Shown piece after piece: positions 55,125 through 63,930 of a stretch of 64,000 bases of DNA. The notes below the pieces were generated by a model, which was not told the origin of the DNA, searched no databases, and saw nothing but the letters and a program-made list of their open reading frames with translations. This DNA is from Cliona cf. orientalis. Lineage: Eukaryota; Porifera; Demospongiae; Clionaida; Clionaidae. The stretch spans positions 4,588,001-4,652,000 of the forward strand of contig OZ005693.1 of the NCBI GenBank assembly GCA_963930775.1. The letters are read 5' to 3'. Made by a program: the position numbers and the translations under genes. The stretch's first letter is position 1, and each line of letters opens with the position of its first letter.

Positions 55125-55594
55125 CCCTTTCGGTCACAAATTGTTGTAAATTTACAACAATTTTGCATGGACCGTATTTCGGCTAAATAGAGATATGAAT
55201 AATTCATTGGCGGCGGTTAGGCTACCGATAAGAAAACCTGGCCCACACAATAGTCGCGGTCCCGTCGGCACTTTGAAGTGATGACGTCAAAGTGGTTTTG
55301 CTTTGAAGAAGCTTTCATCTATGCTTTGATCACTTTAAAAAAAAAAAAAAAAAAAAAAAAGCAAAAGAGTGGTGTTGTAGGCGATGTATGTGTTAGTATT
55401 GTCTCATGACTCGATTACTTTGCTTGCATTCCCTCTCTGGGCTGCATTTGAGCTGCATCTTGAGCAACCGTTTGCAGAGATCGATAATTGGGGCGTGGCT
55501 CGTTCGGTTTCCCGGCAACAACCGCAGCCTGGTCGACCCTGTACCTAACGAAGGCCTGCTGGGTGAGCTCATGAATTTTCTGTGACCGAAAGGG
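55125..55594. repeat. Element R, copy 3
   Basis: 470 bp, with the same A24 tract as copies 1 and 2. The left side joins TTTAA of transposase unit 2; the right side joins GTATAATAG, the sequence continuing the left flank GCCTGCGTAT. Confidence 0.85.
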
Positions 55595-55606
55595 GTATAA
55601 TAGTAA

Positions 55607-56630
55607 GCTAATTGCCAATGTGCAATCTCTTAGCACGGTGTCCTAAGAGATTGGAGATTCGAGGTTCGCAATATGCTAGCCTCATCTACGTAGTCCCCAG
55701 GCTCTCTCGGAGGCCTGGGAACGAGGCTTGCAATGTGTATTCTCTTAGAGAAGGTGTCCTAAGGCTAAGAGATTCGAGAGTCGAGGTTTTCTAATCGCCA
55801 ATGTGCAATCTCTTAGCATGGTGTCCTAAGAGATTGGAGATTCGAGGTTCGAATCGCCAATGTGCAATCTCTTAGCATGGTGTCCTAAGAGATTGGAGAT
55901 TCGAGATTCGAGGTTCGAATCGCCAATGTGCAATCTCTTAGCATGCTGTACATGTCCTAAGAGATTGGAGATTCGAGGTTCGAATCGCCAATGTGCAATC
56001 TCTTAGCATGATGTCCTAAGAGATTGGAGATTGGAGATTCGAGGTTCGAATCGCCAATGTGCAATCTCTTCTAATAGCACGGTGTCCTAAGAGATTGGAG
56101 ATTCGAGATTCGAGGTTCGAATCGCCAACGTGCAATCTCTTAGCACGGTGTCCTAAGAGATTGGAGATTGGAGATTCGAGGTTCGAATCGCCAACGTGCA
56201 ATCTCTTAGCACAATCGAAAGGCCAATGTGCAATCTCGAGTGACGTCAGATGAGCAGCCATAATTCTGGCATAAGCGAACGGTCCACGCGCATTCGATAA
56301 TGGCCACACCCCTTGCCACAAGTGGCGGATGGCGCGCGCCAGCCTGCATATTATAATAATAATAAGTCTCGAGCGAATCGCCAATGTGCAATCTCTTAGC
56401 ACGGTGTCCTAAGAGATTGGAGATTGGAGATTCGAGGTTCGAATCGCCAACGTGCAATCTCTTAGCACGGTGTCCTAAGAGATTGGAGATTGGAGATTCG
56501 AGGTTCGAATCGCCAACGTGCAATCTCTTAGCACGGTGTCCTAAGAGATTGGAGATTGGAGATTCGAGGTTCGAATCGCCAATGTGCAATCTCTTAGCAC
56601 AATCGAAAGGCCAATGTGCTATCTCGGGTG
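55607..56630 (-). repeat. Tandem ~65-bp units, right arm
   Basis: About ten units in reverse orientation to the left arm, with core CCTAAGAGATTGGAGATTCG / AGGTTCGAATCGCCAACGTG / CAATCTCTTAGCACGGTGT. They are interrupted at ~56240-56380 by the ~100-bp segment also found at 45703. Each unit carries GGTTCGAATCG, close to the tRNA/pol III B-box consensus. Confidence 0.82.
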
Positions 56631-56758
56631 ACCTTCTGGGCCACCGTAGCTACATGTTCCTAAAAACGTGCTCTCTGTTCGTTTAATTAGAGAGAGAAAT
56701 TTATTTTGCCGTGTCAGCAAAATGAGTAACAAAGTAGCTGTGACCGTTATCTTGTAGC

Positions 56759-57413
56759 TGTAATAACTTCTCCCTTTTATATAGGTAGCTAGCTGTCTTA
56801 AATTACACTTACTTCCCAGCCTGTTCAGTGTAGCAATCGCTTTGAGCGGTGCGACGAGTCTCTCCCAAACAATTTCATTTCACAAAAACCGAGAGTGATC
56901 ACGAGACTAACTGATGACATAATATGACGCAACAAAATTCAATTAATAATAGCAAGAGTAAATAATAAGGAGGGGAAGAGAGTATCGAACGCGCTATATA
57001 CTCCGTACAAGATGTTTTCGGAAAGTCACGCGCCAGGAATTCAAAAATTGACCAATCAGAGCGCTCGATTCAATGGTACGTTGTGGGCGTGGCCTCGAGT
57101 GCAAGCTAACGCGAGCGCGATTTTGACCGAAAGCACGAGCAGATCACAATATTATAAGACGAGCGTTTATGAAGAATCTAGCATAAAACTCATAAAAAAC
57201 GCCTCTATTCTTCTCAGTTTTAAGAAAAATCAAGTGTTTAGCCCCTTGGGCTAGTCACGTGCGCACGGCTGCAAGTCACGTTACTTGCCGAAAACATATT
57301 ACACGGGGTATATAGCGCGTTCGACACTCTCTTCCCCTCCTTATTATTTACTCTTGATAATAGTGATACAATACTCAATAAGTAGTTCAGAGTTTGATTC
57401 AAAGTTCCTCACA
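56759..57413 (-). repeat. 3' LTR, split by a MITE
   Basis: Equivalent to the 5' LTR at 62986-63229 once the 404-bp insert and its 7-bp duplication are removed (244 bp remain). The stop codon of the polyprotein lies in its first bases. Confidence 0.9.
56953..57356. repeat. MITE inside the BEL 3' LTR
   Basis: Inverted ends of ~50 bp start CAAGAGTAAATAATAAGG. ATAATAG is duplicated at 56946-56952 and 57357-57363, and the 5' LTR shows the unfilled site. An older split relative sits in P450 C intron sequence at 29270-30447. The interior has no intact frame. Confidence 0.9.
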
Positions 57414-60400
57414 CTCCCCCGGGTTGACCCAAGTCAGGGTCAACATCAGAGTCCTCGGTGAGTTCTGCAGCCCACCTCTTAAACTTTTCTTTAGCCCGGG
57501 TAGCTGCACTGCGTGTCAATCTCGTTTGAGTCGGCTCTACTGTTGGAATGGTTGTGGCCTCAGATGTCGACGTGGTCGTGATTTCAGTCTCATCTCCTTG
57601 AATGCCACGTGACCCTTCTGCGAGCTCGTTCTCAAGAGGGTGACTAATCTCCAAAGGGTATAGTGCTTGAACTGGTCTCCTTAGTGTGGTTGGTCGCCCA
57701 GTTGGAGTAGATAAACGTATCTCTGCTCCTCTGACATTGTTATCCTTGCTATCAAGTAGCTTCATTACTCGGGCCAACCTCCAGAACCCACGGGGCTTGT
57801 CTTGATCTTCGAGGAGCACCACATCTCCGACCTTAATGGGTGGTCTATCCTTAGATGCTTGACGTCTATGAGATTCTCTTAACTCCAGTAGGTACTCGCG
57901 GCTCCAGCGGCGCCAAAAGTGGTTGAGGACACTATTAAGGTACCTTACCCTTGCTTGCAGAGACTCAGTGGATATCTCAAAGTCAGGGTCGTCGTCTTCA
58001 AGGTAAGTTAGATCGTCCGGTAGACTCAGCAATCTCCTGCCAACCAGCAGATGGGAAGGTGTAAGGGGCTCCTCAATGTCAGCGCTTGATGTGTACGTGA
58101 GGGGTCTGGAGTTTAAGATCGACTCTACCTCGATGATTGCAGTATGCATCTCATCACCAGACAGTCTTGCCTGCCCAAGCATCTTACGCAAACATCTCTT
58201 GGTCGATTTAACAAGTCGCTCAAACAGGCCACCCCACCAGGGGGCCTTCTCCAAGTTAAAGTTCCATTCCACCTTTAGGTTCAGTAGATGATCCTTAACA
58301 TCAGGGTGATTCAACATGGATTCGATGGCTTTAGCGGCGGCCTTAAAGGTCTTTGCATTATCAGAAATGATCCTTCTGGGGAGACCTCTCCTGGCTGTAA
58401 ACCTCTTCAAGCAGCGGATGAACGCCGAAGTGGACAACTCATTCACCATTTCCAGATGGATGGCTCTAGTCACACAACAAGTGAATAAACAAATCCATAC
58501 CTTCCTTTCCCCCGAGCTGTTTGTTCCCCGCACATAGAGAGGTCCAGCGAAGTCGACTGCTGCATGAGTGAAGGGGGGTGCCTCGTTCACTCTAAATCCT
58601 GGGAGTGGTGGTGCTGGGGGTGCACTGTAAGGCAATCCTTCAAAACGGCGGCAGGTGACACATCTGCCAATGAGTTGTTTCACCAGGCTTCTTCCCTTGA
58701 GGATCCAAAACTTGCCACGCACTTCTGAGAGGGTTTCCTTCACTCCATTGTGCTGAACCCTCGAATGGGCACTGGCTACGATCAGCTTAGTTAAACCGTG
58801 GGTCCGGTCCAGAAGTATAGGGTGCACTGTAGAAAAGGGTAATTTCGTATTCTGAAGCCTTCCTCCACACCTCCAAATCTGGTTGCCATCCTGGAAGAGT
58901 CCAAATTGCGCCTTCCAATGGGTGAAGTTCTTATCCTTCTCCAGACCCAGCTGATTGTCCTTAATCCACAGCAGCTCAGCTTCATGTAAATCCTGAGTGG
59001 TGAGTCCAGCCTTAGACTTCTTCCGAAGAATCTTGAGAAACTTGATAATGTAAGCTGTTACCCGGTACAACTTGTGTAGGGCTTCAAAACGCTCGGCTTC
59101 AATTGCATTACTCACAGTTGGAACTTGTCCACAACTAATCAAAGTGTGAGCCTTCATTTCAGCAGTGCACGGCTCTGGCAAGTCATCCGATAGCTGGACA
59201 TTTTCAGGAATTTGTACGAGGTCAGGGCCTTCTCTCCAGAGTGTGTTCCTTGAGAGCTCCTCTGTCGTAAGACCTCTGGTTGGAAGGTCGGCAGGGTTCA
59301 GCGTACCAGGGCAGTGACTCCAGCTTGATACAGGGACACTTTCACGGATTTCGTTAACTCTGTTCTGCACAAAGGGCTTCCAATCTTTGTCCAGCCCAAC
59401 AATCCAGCACAGTGCGACCCTGCTATCTGTGAAGCACTTGGGTGGTAGTAGAGGGAGTCTGCTTCTTAGGCTTTCACTGACAGTGCTGATCAGTCGAGCT
59501 AGCAGTAGAGCGGATAACAACTCCAACCTGGGGATGGTTTGTGGCTTAATGGGTGCTACTCGTGTTTTGGCCACCACGAAACTCAGGCTCGTTCCGTGCT
59601 CACCCTCTTCACCTAAGTAGATCACTGCTGCGTATGCCATGGTCGAGGCGTCACAGAAGCCATACAATCGGTACCGCACCGAACTATTCACGGGGCCGGA
59701 GAGTGAACATCTTGGCAGAGTCAACAGAGGCCCACTTCTCAACTGGTCCACAAGCTTGCTCCACTTAGTCAAGGTATCACCACTTAGCTTCTCATCCCAG
59801 CCCAGCTTCGACTTGAATAGCTCCTGCATGTAGATCTTGAAAGATATAGTAGTAGGAGATAGATACCCCAAAGGGTCGTAGAACCTCCCGATGATGCTAA
59901 TGACATTTCTCTTCGTGGGGAGCAACTCGTCCGCGATAGCGGCAACTTCTCGGAAGTCGAATAGGAGACCATCACTTCTCACATTCCAACGTACCCCTAA
60001 AACTTTGTGTTCTCCATGTTGAAGGGTTGTGTTTCCAGGAAGGGAGGCTCCTGCATAGGTTTCGTCGAGTGGTTCTGTGCCGCCAGTATCCAGAGGGGTG
60101 CTTGGTGGCTCTTCTTGTTCAACCTTGGCTTGGAGGGAAGGCAGGTTCGACATGAACTTCCGGAGGTTGAATGATCCTGCCGCTAACATTTGCTTAGATT
60201 CCTTGTAGAACTTGTGGGCCTGCTCCGCAGTGTCAGCTCCTCCAACCACATCATCGACATAAATAGACTTGAGTAGCTTCCCCACCACTGTGGGTTGCGC
60301 TTCAGCATACTTCTTGACATGGTGTTGTAGGGTCGCATTCAACAAGAACGGGCTCGAAGAGACACCAAACACAACTCTAGAGAATCTGAGAGTGACAATC

Positions 60401-62889
60401 TCAGGCTCATCTGCGGTTATATCTTTCACCCATAAAAATCTCAGGAAATCTCGATCCTTCGGTTCAACGGAGATCATTAAGAATGCTTTCTCAATGTCAG
60501 CTACGACTGCAACAGGGTAGGTTCTGAATCGAAGGAGAATTTCAAGTATCCTCTGGTTGTACTTGGGTCCAGTGTGGAGGCAGCTGTTTAGTGAAGGGCC
60601 GGAGGAGCTTGAGGATGCGTCATACACTACACGTACTCGAGTGGTCTGCTTGTCCCGTCTGATAACTGCATGGTGTGGCAGATAGTGCACCTGTCCCGGC
60701 TCACCAACACCCCCAGATTCCACGCTCTCAACAATCCCCTTGGCTAGTTGCTCTCGGAGTATCTTGTCATACTCAGCCAGTACTTCTGGCTCTTGTCTCA
60801 ATCGGCGAAGAAGTCCGTGGAGTCGCTTGAGGCTAAGTTCGTGATTCGTTGGTAGAGTCTCGTGATACTCTCGCCAGGGCAGGGACACCTGATACCTCCC
60901 CTCCACCATCCGGACACTCTCTGTAAATCGCTCTTGTACAGGATCCTCCTTTCCCCTGATTCCAAACGACTCTAGCTCCCAGAATGATTGGAGCTCCTTC
61001 TCAAGTACATCGGTTGAGCTGTCGATCCGCAGGGTGTGACTGGAGTTAAAATTCACAGAGGTGACATCATTCCTTTGTATTGGGCCTGATAGGATCCATC
61101 CTAGTTTCGTATTGATCGCCACCGGCCCATTAGCGCCTCTAATGATCTCTCCTGTAACAATATCCCAGTATACGTCAGAGCCGATAAGCAAGTCGACTTC
61201 TACGATTTCACTCTCTGAACAATGATCCGCAAGATTGAGACCCGATAGGTGCTGATAGCCAGTGGACACTGGTCGTGCTGACAATGGATCGCAAATGTGT
61301 GGGACCACGAAGAGACTAACTTCCAGATCAGGGCCGAATCGAGTTCGGATCGTTAAATTCACAACGTCGCAAGATTTTGCCGGTGTTCTCCTTGAGCCGA
61401 ACGCGGCAATCGACAGTCGCTGTGTACTCACTGCCTCCAGTCGGAGGTCCTGCTTCACCTTGGTCGTCAAATACGATTGCTGACTTCCACTGTCCATCAC
61501 GATCCTTATGCTTCGTCTCTTAGTCTGGTCCGTAGGGTTGTAGACCTCCGCTACTGCCGTTTGCAGCAGCACTGTTCTGCTTGCTTCAAGGTAGAGTGTA
61601 GTATCTGTGGTACTTGGAATGTACTCTGGAGCGCTCGGATTGAGAGTATTGGTTGTCACCACAGGGGTGGTCTCGCTCGATGTTTCCGCCGTCCGAGTTT
61701 GTCGGGGTGTGCAAATACTGGTGTGATGGCGTCCGTTGCACTTGTGACAACGGTGCGTGGTTCGACAATTTCGGCTAAGGTGCCCCTTGCGTAAGCACGA
61801 GAAGCATCGGCCACTCTTACGAAGTATTTGTTTGCGAGCATCGACTTCAGGCACCACGTCGCAGCTAGCGGGGAAATGGTCCTTGCCACAGTAGCAACAT
61901 CCCTGTTTAACTCCCTTGGCGTCTGACACTAGTGCTGTGGCTGAAGGCAGGGGTTTGCTGTCCCTTCTGGGTTTCACGGTCTGTGTCACACTAACTCTCT
62001 CACGCGCCACGACCTCCTCTTCGATTATGCGCAGGAGCTCATCCAAATTCCAGTCCTCCTCCGAAAGCTTTCTGCTTACAATTAGTTGTAACTCCGAAGG
62101 CAGCTTAGACACTAGCACAGGGCATAACAGGCTGCCGTACGTCTCTGATCCAACATCAAGTGACTTAAGGCTGCGCACGTGGGAGCTTACTTGATCGAAT
62201 AGACGACGCAGACCCTTCACATCAGTGCAAGAGGGAACTGACACAATGTTCAGCATGGCATCCATATGCTTATTAATGATCTTTTGTTTGTTCCCGAAGC
62301 GCTTCTTCAAAGTTGTTACCGCTTGCTCGTAGTTGGCTGTCGTCAAGGACAATCCGGCGATAGCGTCCTGTGCTGTGCCTTCCACAACTGAATTGAGGTA
62401 ATTAAATTTCTCCACAGGTGTCAATTGGGCATTAGTGTGTACCGCGGCTTCGAAGGACTCCCAGAATGGGGTCCATTGTGTTAAATCTCCAGCAAATGCC
62501 TTTAGCTTCAGCCTAGGCAACTTAACAGTCGTAGACATGGATGGTGCGGTCTTGCTTGCATCGGCAGAGGCTGTAGCTCCACCAGCGGGCGGCGTGGCGG
62601 GTCTCAAGGCGGCCTCAATCCTGAGCAGGTAGGAGTGTATACTCTCCCTATACTCGTCAGCCTGTTGAATCTCAGTTGTGAGCGCCTCCTCTTCCTCAAT
62701 CAGCTCGATCACCTCAGAGTCCAGTGTTCGAATTACTTCAAGCTTCTCCTTTAGAGTAAGTTTCAGTAGTGGAAGGCCTGACAGGGTGGCTGGCTCTGCT
62801 GTCAGTGCGGCGTCAACCTTCGCCATAGTCTTCGCAACAGAGGCCTTATGACCAGCTCGTATCCGCTTCTTTCTCGCCAGGTCAGCCAT
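57409..62889 (-). CDS. BEL/Pao Gag-Pol polyprotein, 1,826 aa, intact
   Basis: Domains in order: coiled N-terminal Gag with a DUF1759-type segment (~125-290), three CCHC-like zinc knuckles (~330-400), aspartic protease (DSGS at ~466), reverse transcriptase (YVDD at ~876), RNase H-like region (~1075), H2C2 zinc finger (~1390) and integrase core (D ~1444, D ~1509, E ~1556, with WWGGLFERLV), then a DUF5641-type C-terminal domain with FWRRWSREYL (~1680). Gag, protease, RT and integrase are in one frame without stops, as is common in BEL/Pao. The start is the first Met after the primer-binding site. The stop TGA overlaps the first bases of the 3' LTR. All catalytic motifs I can check look preserved. 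This is an endogenous retroelement, not a host gene. Confidence 0.93.
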   Translation of the reverse strand: MADLARKKRIRAGHKASVAKTMAKVDAALTAEPATLSGLPLLKLTLKEKLEVIRTLDSEVIELIEEEEALTTEIQQADEYRESIHSYLLRIEAALRPATPPAGGATASADASKTAPSMSTTVKLPRLKLKAFAGDLTQWTPFWESFEAAVHTNAQLTPVEKFNYLNSVVEGTAQDAIAGLSLTTANYEQAVTTLKKRFGNKQKIINKHMDAMLNIVSVPSCTDVKGLRRLFDQVSSHVRSLKSLDVGSETYGSLLCPVLVSKLPSELQLIVSRKLSEEDWNLDELLRIIEEEVVARERVSVTQTVKPRRDSKPLPSATALVSDAKGVKQGCCYCGKDHFPASCDVVPEVDARKQILRKSGRCFSCLRKGHLSRNCRTTHRCHKCNGRHHTSICTPRQTRTAETSSETTPVVTTNTLNPSAPEYIPSTTDTTLYLEASRTVLLQTAVAEVYNPTDQTKRRSIRIVMDSGSQQSYLTTKVKQDLRLEAVSTQRLSIAAFGSRRTPAKSCDVVNLTIRTRFGPDLEVSLFVVPHICDPLSARPVSTGYQHLSGLNLADHCSESEIVEVDLLIGSDVYWDIVTGEIIRGANGPVAINTKLGWILSGPIQRNDVTSVNFNSSHTLRIDSSTDVLEKELQSFWELESFGIRGKEDPVQERFTESVRMVEGRYQVSLPWREYHETLPTNHELSLKRLHGLLRRLRQEPEVLAEYDKILREQLAKGIVESVESGGVGEPGQVHYLPHHAVIRRDKQTTRVRVVYDASSSSSGPSLNSCLHTGPKYNQRILEILLRFRTYPVAVVADIEKAFLMISVEPKDRDFLRFLWVKDITADEPEIVTLRFSRVVFGVSSSPFLLNATLQHHVKKYAEAQPTVVGKLLKSIYVDDVVGGADTAEQAHKFYKESKQMLAAGSFNLRKFMSNLPSLQAKVEQEEPPSTPLDTGGTEPLDETYAGASLPGNTTLQHGEHKVLGVRWNVRSDGLLFDFREVAAIADELLPTKRNVISIIGRFYDPLGYLSPTTISFKIYMQELFKSKLGWDEKLSGDTLTKWSKLVDQLRSGPLLTLPRCSLSGPVNSSVRYRLYGFCDASTMAYAAVIYLGEEGEHGTSLSFVVAKTRVAPIKPQTIPRLELLSALLLARLISTVSESLRSRLPLLPPKCFTDSRVALCWIVGLDKDWKPFVQNRVNEIRESVPVSSWSHCPGTLNPADLPTRGLTTEELSRNTLWREGPDLVQIPENVQLSDDLPEPCTAEMKAHTLISCGQVPTVSNAIEAERFEALHKLYRVTAYIIKFLKILRKKSKAGLTTQDLHEAELLWIKDNQLGLEKDKNFTHWKAQFGLFQDGNQIWRCGGRLQNTKLPFSTVHPILLDRTHGLTKLIVASAHSRVQHNGVKETLSEVRGKFWILKGRSLVKQLIGRCVTCRRFEGLPYSAPPAPPLPGFRVNEAPPFTHAAVDFAGPLYVRGTNSSGERKVWICLFTCCVTRAIHLEMVNELSTSAFIRCLKRFTARRGLPRRIISDNAKTFKAAAKAIESMLNHPDVKDHLLNLKVEWNFNLEKAPWWGGLFERLVKSTKRCLRKMLGQARLSGDEMHTAIIEVESILNSRPLTYTSSADIEEPLTPSHLLVGRRLLSLPDDLTYLEDDDPDFEISTESLQARVRYLNSVLNHFWRRWSREYLLELRESHRRQASKDRPPIKVGDVVLLEDQDKPRGFWRLARVMKLLDSKDNNVRGAEIRLSTPTGRPTTLRRPVQALYPLEISHPLENELAEGSRGIQGDETEITTTSTSEATTIPTVEPTQTRLTRSAATRAKEKFKRWAAELTEDSDVDPDLGQPGGV

Positions 62890-62985
62890 TCCGGGTCAAA
62901 GGTCAACACGTGCTCGTCGGTTATACCTGCAAAATTCAGCTAGTCATGAAAGTCGCCGAGATCGCGGATCCGGCTCGAAGGACCA

Positions 62986-63229
62986 TGTAATAACTTCTCC
63001 CTTTTATATAGGTAGCTAGCTGTCTTAAATTACACTTACTTCCCAGCCTGTTCAGTGTAGCAATCGCTTTGAGCGGTGCGACGAGTCTCTCCCAAACAAT
63101 TTCATTTCACAAAAACCGAGAGTGATCACGAGACTAACTGATGACATAATATGACGCAACAAAATTCAATTAATAATAGTGATACAATACTCAATAAGTA
63201 GTTCAGAGTTTGATTCAAAGTTCCTCACA
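62986..63229 (-). repeat. 5' LTR
   Basis: 244 bp, TG...CA boundaries on the minus strand. It carries a TATATA-like element (TATATAAAAGGG on the minus strand) near its 3' end and is uninterrupted. Confidence 0.9.
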
Positions 63230-63349
63230 GTAGCTAGCTACCTTCATCCAGGCTGTTAGTAGCTACATTAGAGAAGTTTTTGGCTCAAGACACCACTAAA
63301 GACTTGATGATAGGTGAGTTGCCAAACTTCTAGCAAGAACTGATACCGT

Positions 63350-63470
63350 GGCACTGAGTGTACTACATGCATACTAATATATCCATCCAGTTTGGGGGGG
63401 CAAGGCCCACTGATCTTAACTTTGGGGGGGCGACCGCCCCCCCTGCCCCCCCTGTTCCGCCGCCCCTGAC
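63350..63470. repeat. Fragment of a GGGGGGC-rich element
   Basis: TTTGGGGGGGCAAGGCCC and GGGGGGGCGACCGCCCCCCC stretches with a right edge GTTCCGCCGCCCCTGAC resemble the ends of the GGGGCGGA-type MITEs elsewhere in the window. No matching left end was found. Confidence 0.45.
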
Positions 63471-63930
63471 TATTGATAAACTTCAATGACAAGTGAACAA
63501 TGTCATGACAACTGCTACAATGGTTGAAAGAACTAAATAATGTTCCTAATACGCTGGAGGTCCCATAGCGTTGATTCATTCATTTATATAGAATATGAAG
63601 AAAAAAAAAACAGAAAGGTCCCTGTGTGGAAAGTATGTTTAGAAGCCATATAAATCAAAGCCAGCACCACACAATATCATGTGATTTTATATACACAATG
63701 CATATAACTGAAAATAACTGCACGTAGCTATAGTAGAGTAGTCACAATGCTTTACTATGCATGATCAATGTTACAAGGTTAATTTAATGAAGTCCCTAAA
63801 ACTTCCCAACAGGCTGTTTGTGTTAGTTGTAGTGGTAAAGAAGGCATTCTCAAATGGGAGGACTAGAGAGATCGATCTATGGGCTCTACATCAACCTGAA
63901 GTTGATCACCAAGTTCTGCTACCTAGCAGA
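63471..63930. repeat. Second copy of the transporter 5' flank
   Basis: It matches 43432-43870 in order and orientation (AACTTCAATGACAAGTGAAC, GTTGATTCATTCATTTATAT, AAACTTCCCAACAGGCTGTT, TCTCAAATGGGAGGACTAGA) with moderate divergence. Its left edge coincides with the place where a transporter start codon would lie, but the coding part is missing; the fragment at 44705-45075 may be the displaced remainder. Confidence 0.65.

Larger units (their letters stand above)
45811..55594 (+). mobile_element. Composite piggyBac-type array R-T-R-T-R
   Basis: Three direct copies of the 470-bp element R (45811, 50468 and 55125) alternate with two copies of a 4,187-bp transposase unit. The period is exactly 4,657 bp. 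The outermost bases are CCCTTTCGGTCACA (left) and TGTGACCGAAAGGG (right), inverted as required for transposase ends. The direct repeat GTAT lies at 45807-45810 and 55595-55598. The transposase units are bordered by TTAG after each R and TTAA before each R, close to the TTAA target that piggyBac elements use. Confidence 0.8.
45124..56646. mobile_element. Foldback-like structure with long inverted arms
   Basis: The left edge CGGTGGCCCAGAAGGTCACT, then CGAGATTGCACATTGGCC, is mirrored at the right edge (GGCCAATGTGC, GGTGACCTTCTGGGCCACCG). TA stands outside each end. Inside each edge is an array of ~60-70-bp units, forward on the left (45150-45530) and reversed on the right (55607-56630). Inverted arms built from short tandem repeats are the hallmark of Foldback-type elements. 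A further copy of the terminal motif at ~56215-56240 and a duplicated 100-bp unique segment suggest rearrangement on the right. The central ~9.8 kb is the piggyBac array. Confidence 0.65.
56759..63229 (-). mobile_element. BEL/Pao LTR retrotransposon, apparently complete
   Basis: Two LTRs of ~244 bp (TGTGAGG...TTACA on the minus strand) flank one 5,481-nt ORF. GTAGC is duplicated at 56754-56758 and 63230-63234, the 5-bp size typical of integrase. A primer-binding site (TGGTCCTTCGAGCCGG, complementary to a tRNA 3' end) follows the 5' LTR at 62985, and a purine-rich CCCGGGGGAG abuts the 3' LTR. The LTRs match by eye apart from a MITE in the 3' copy, so the insertion is young. Confidence 0.92.

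Noticed and set aside
45150-56630. Regularly repeated ~65-bp units resembling a CRISPR array or tRNA gene cluster
   Set aside because: There are no unique spacers between constant repeats, units vary by internal 7-bp steps, the two arms are inverted, and no cloverleaf or A-box/acceptor stem can be drawn around the B-box-like motif. The surrounding genes are eukaryotic.
57394-62632. Plus-strand frames opposite the BEL polyprotein
   Set aside because: Antisense shadows of a 5.5-kb coding frame; no independent start context or domain.
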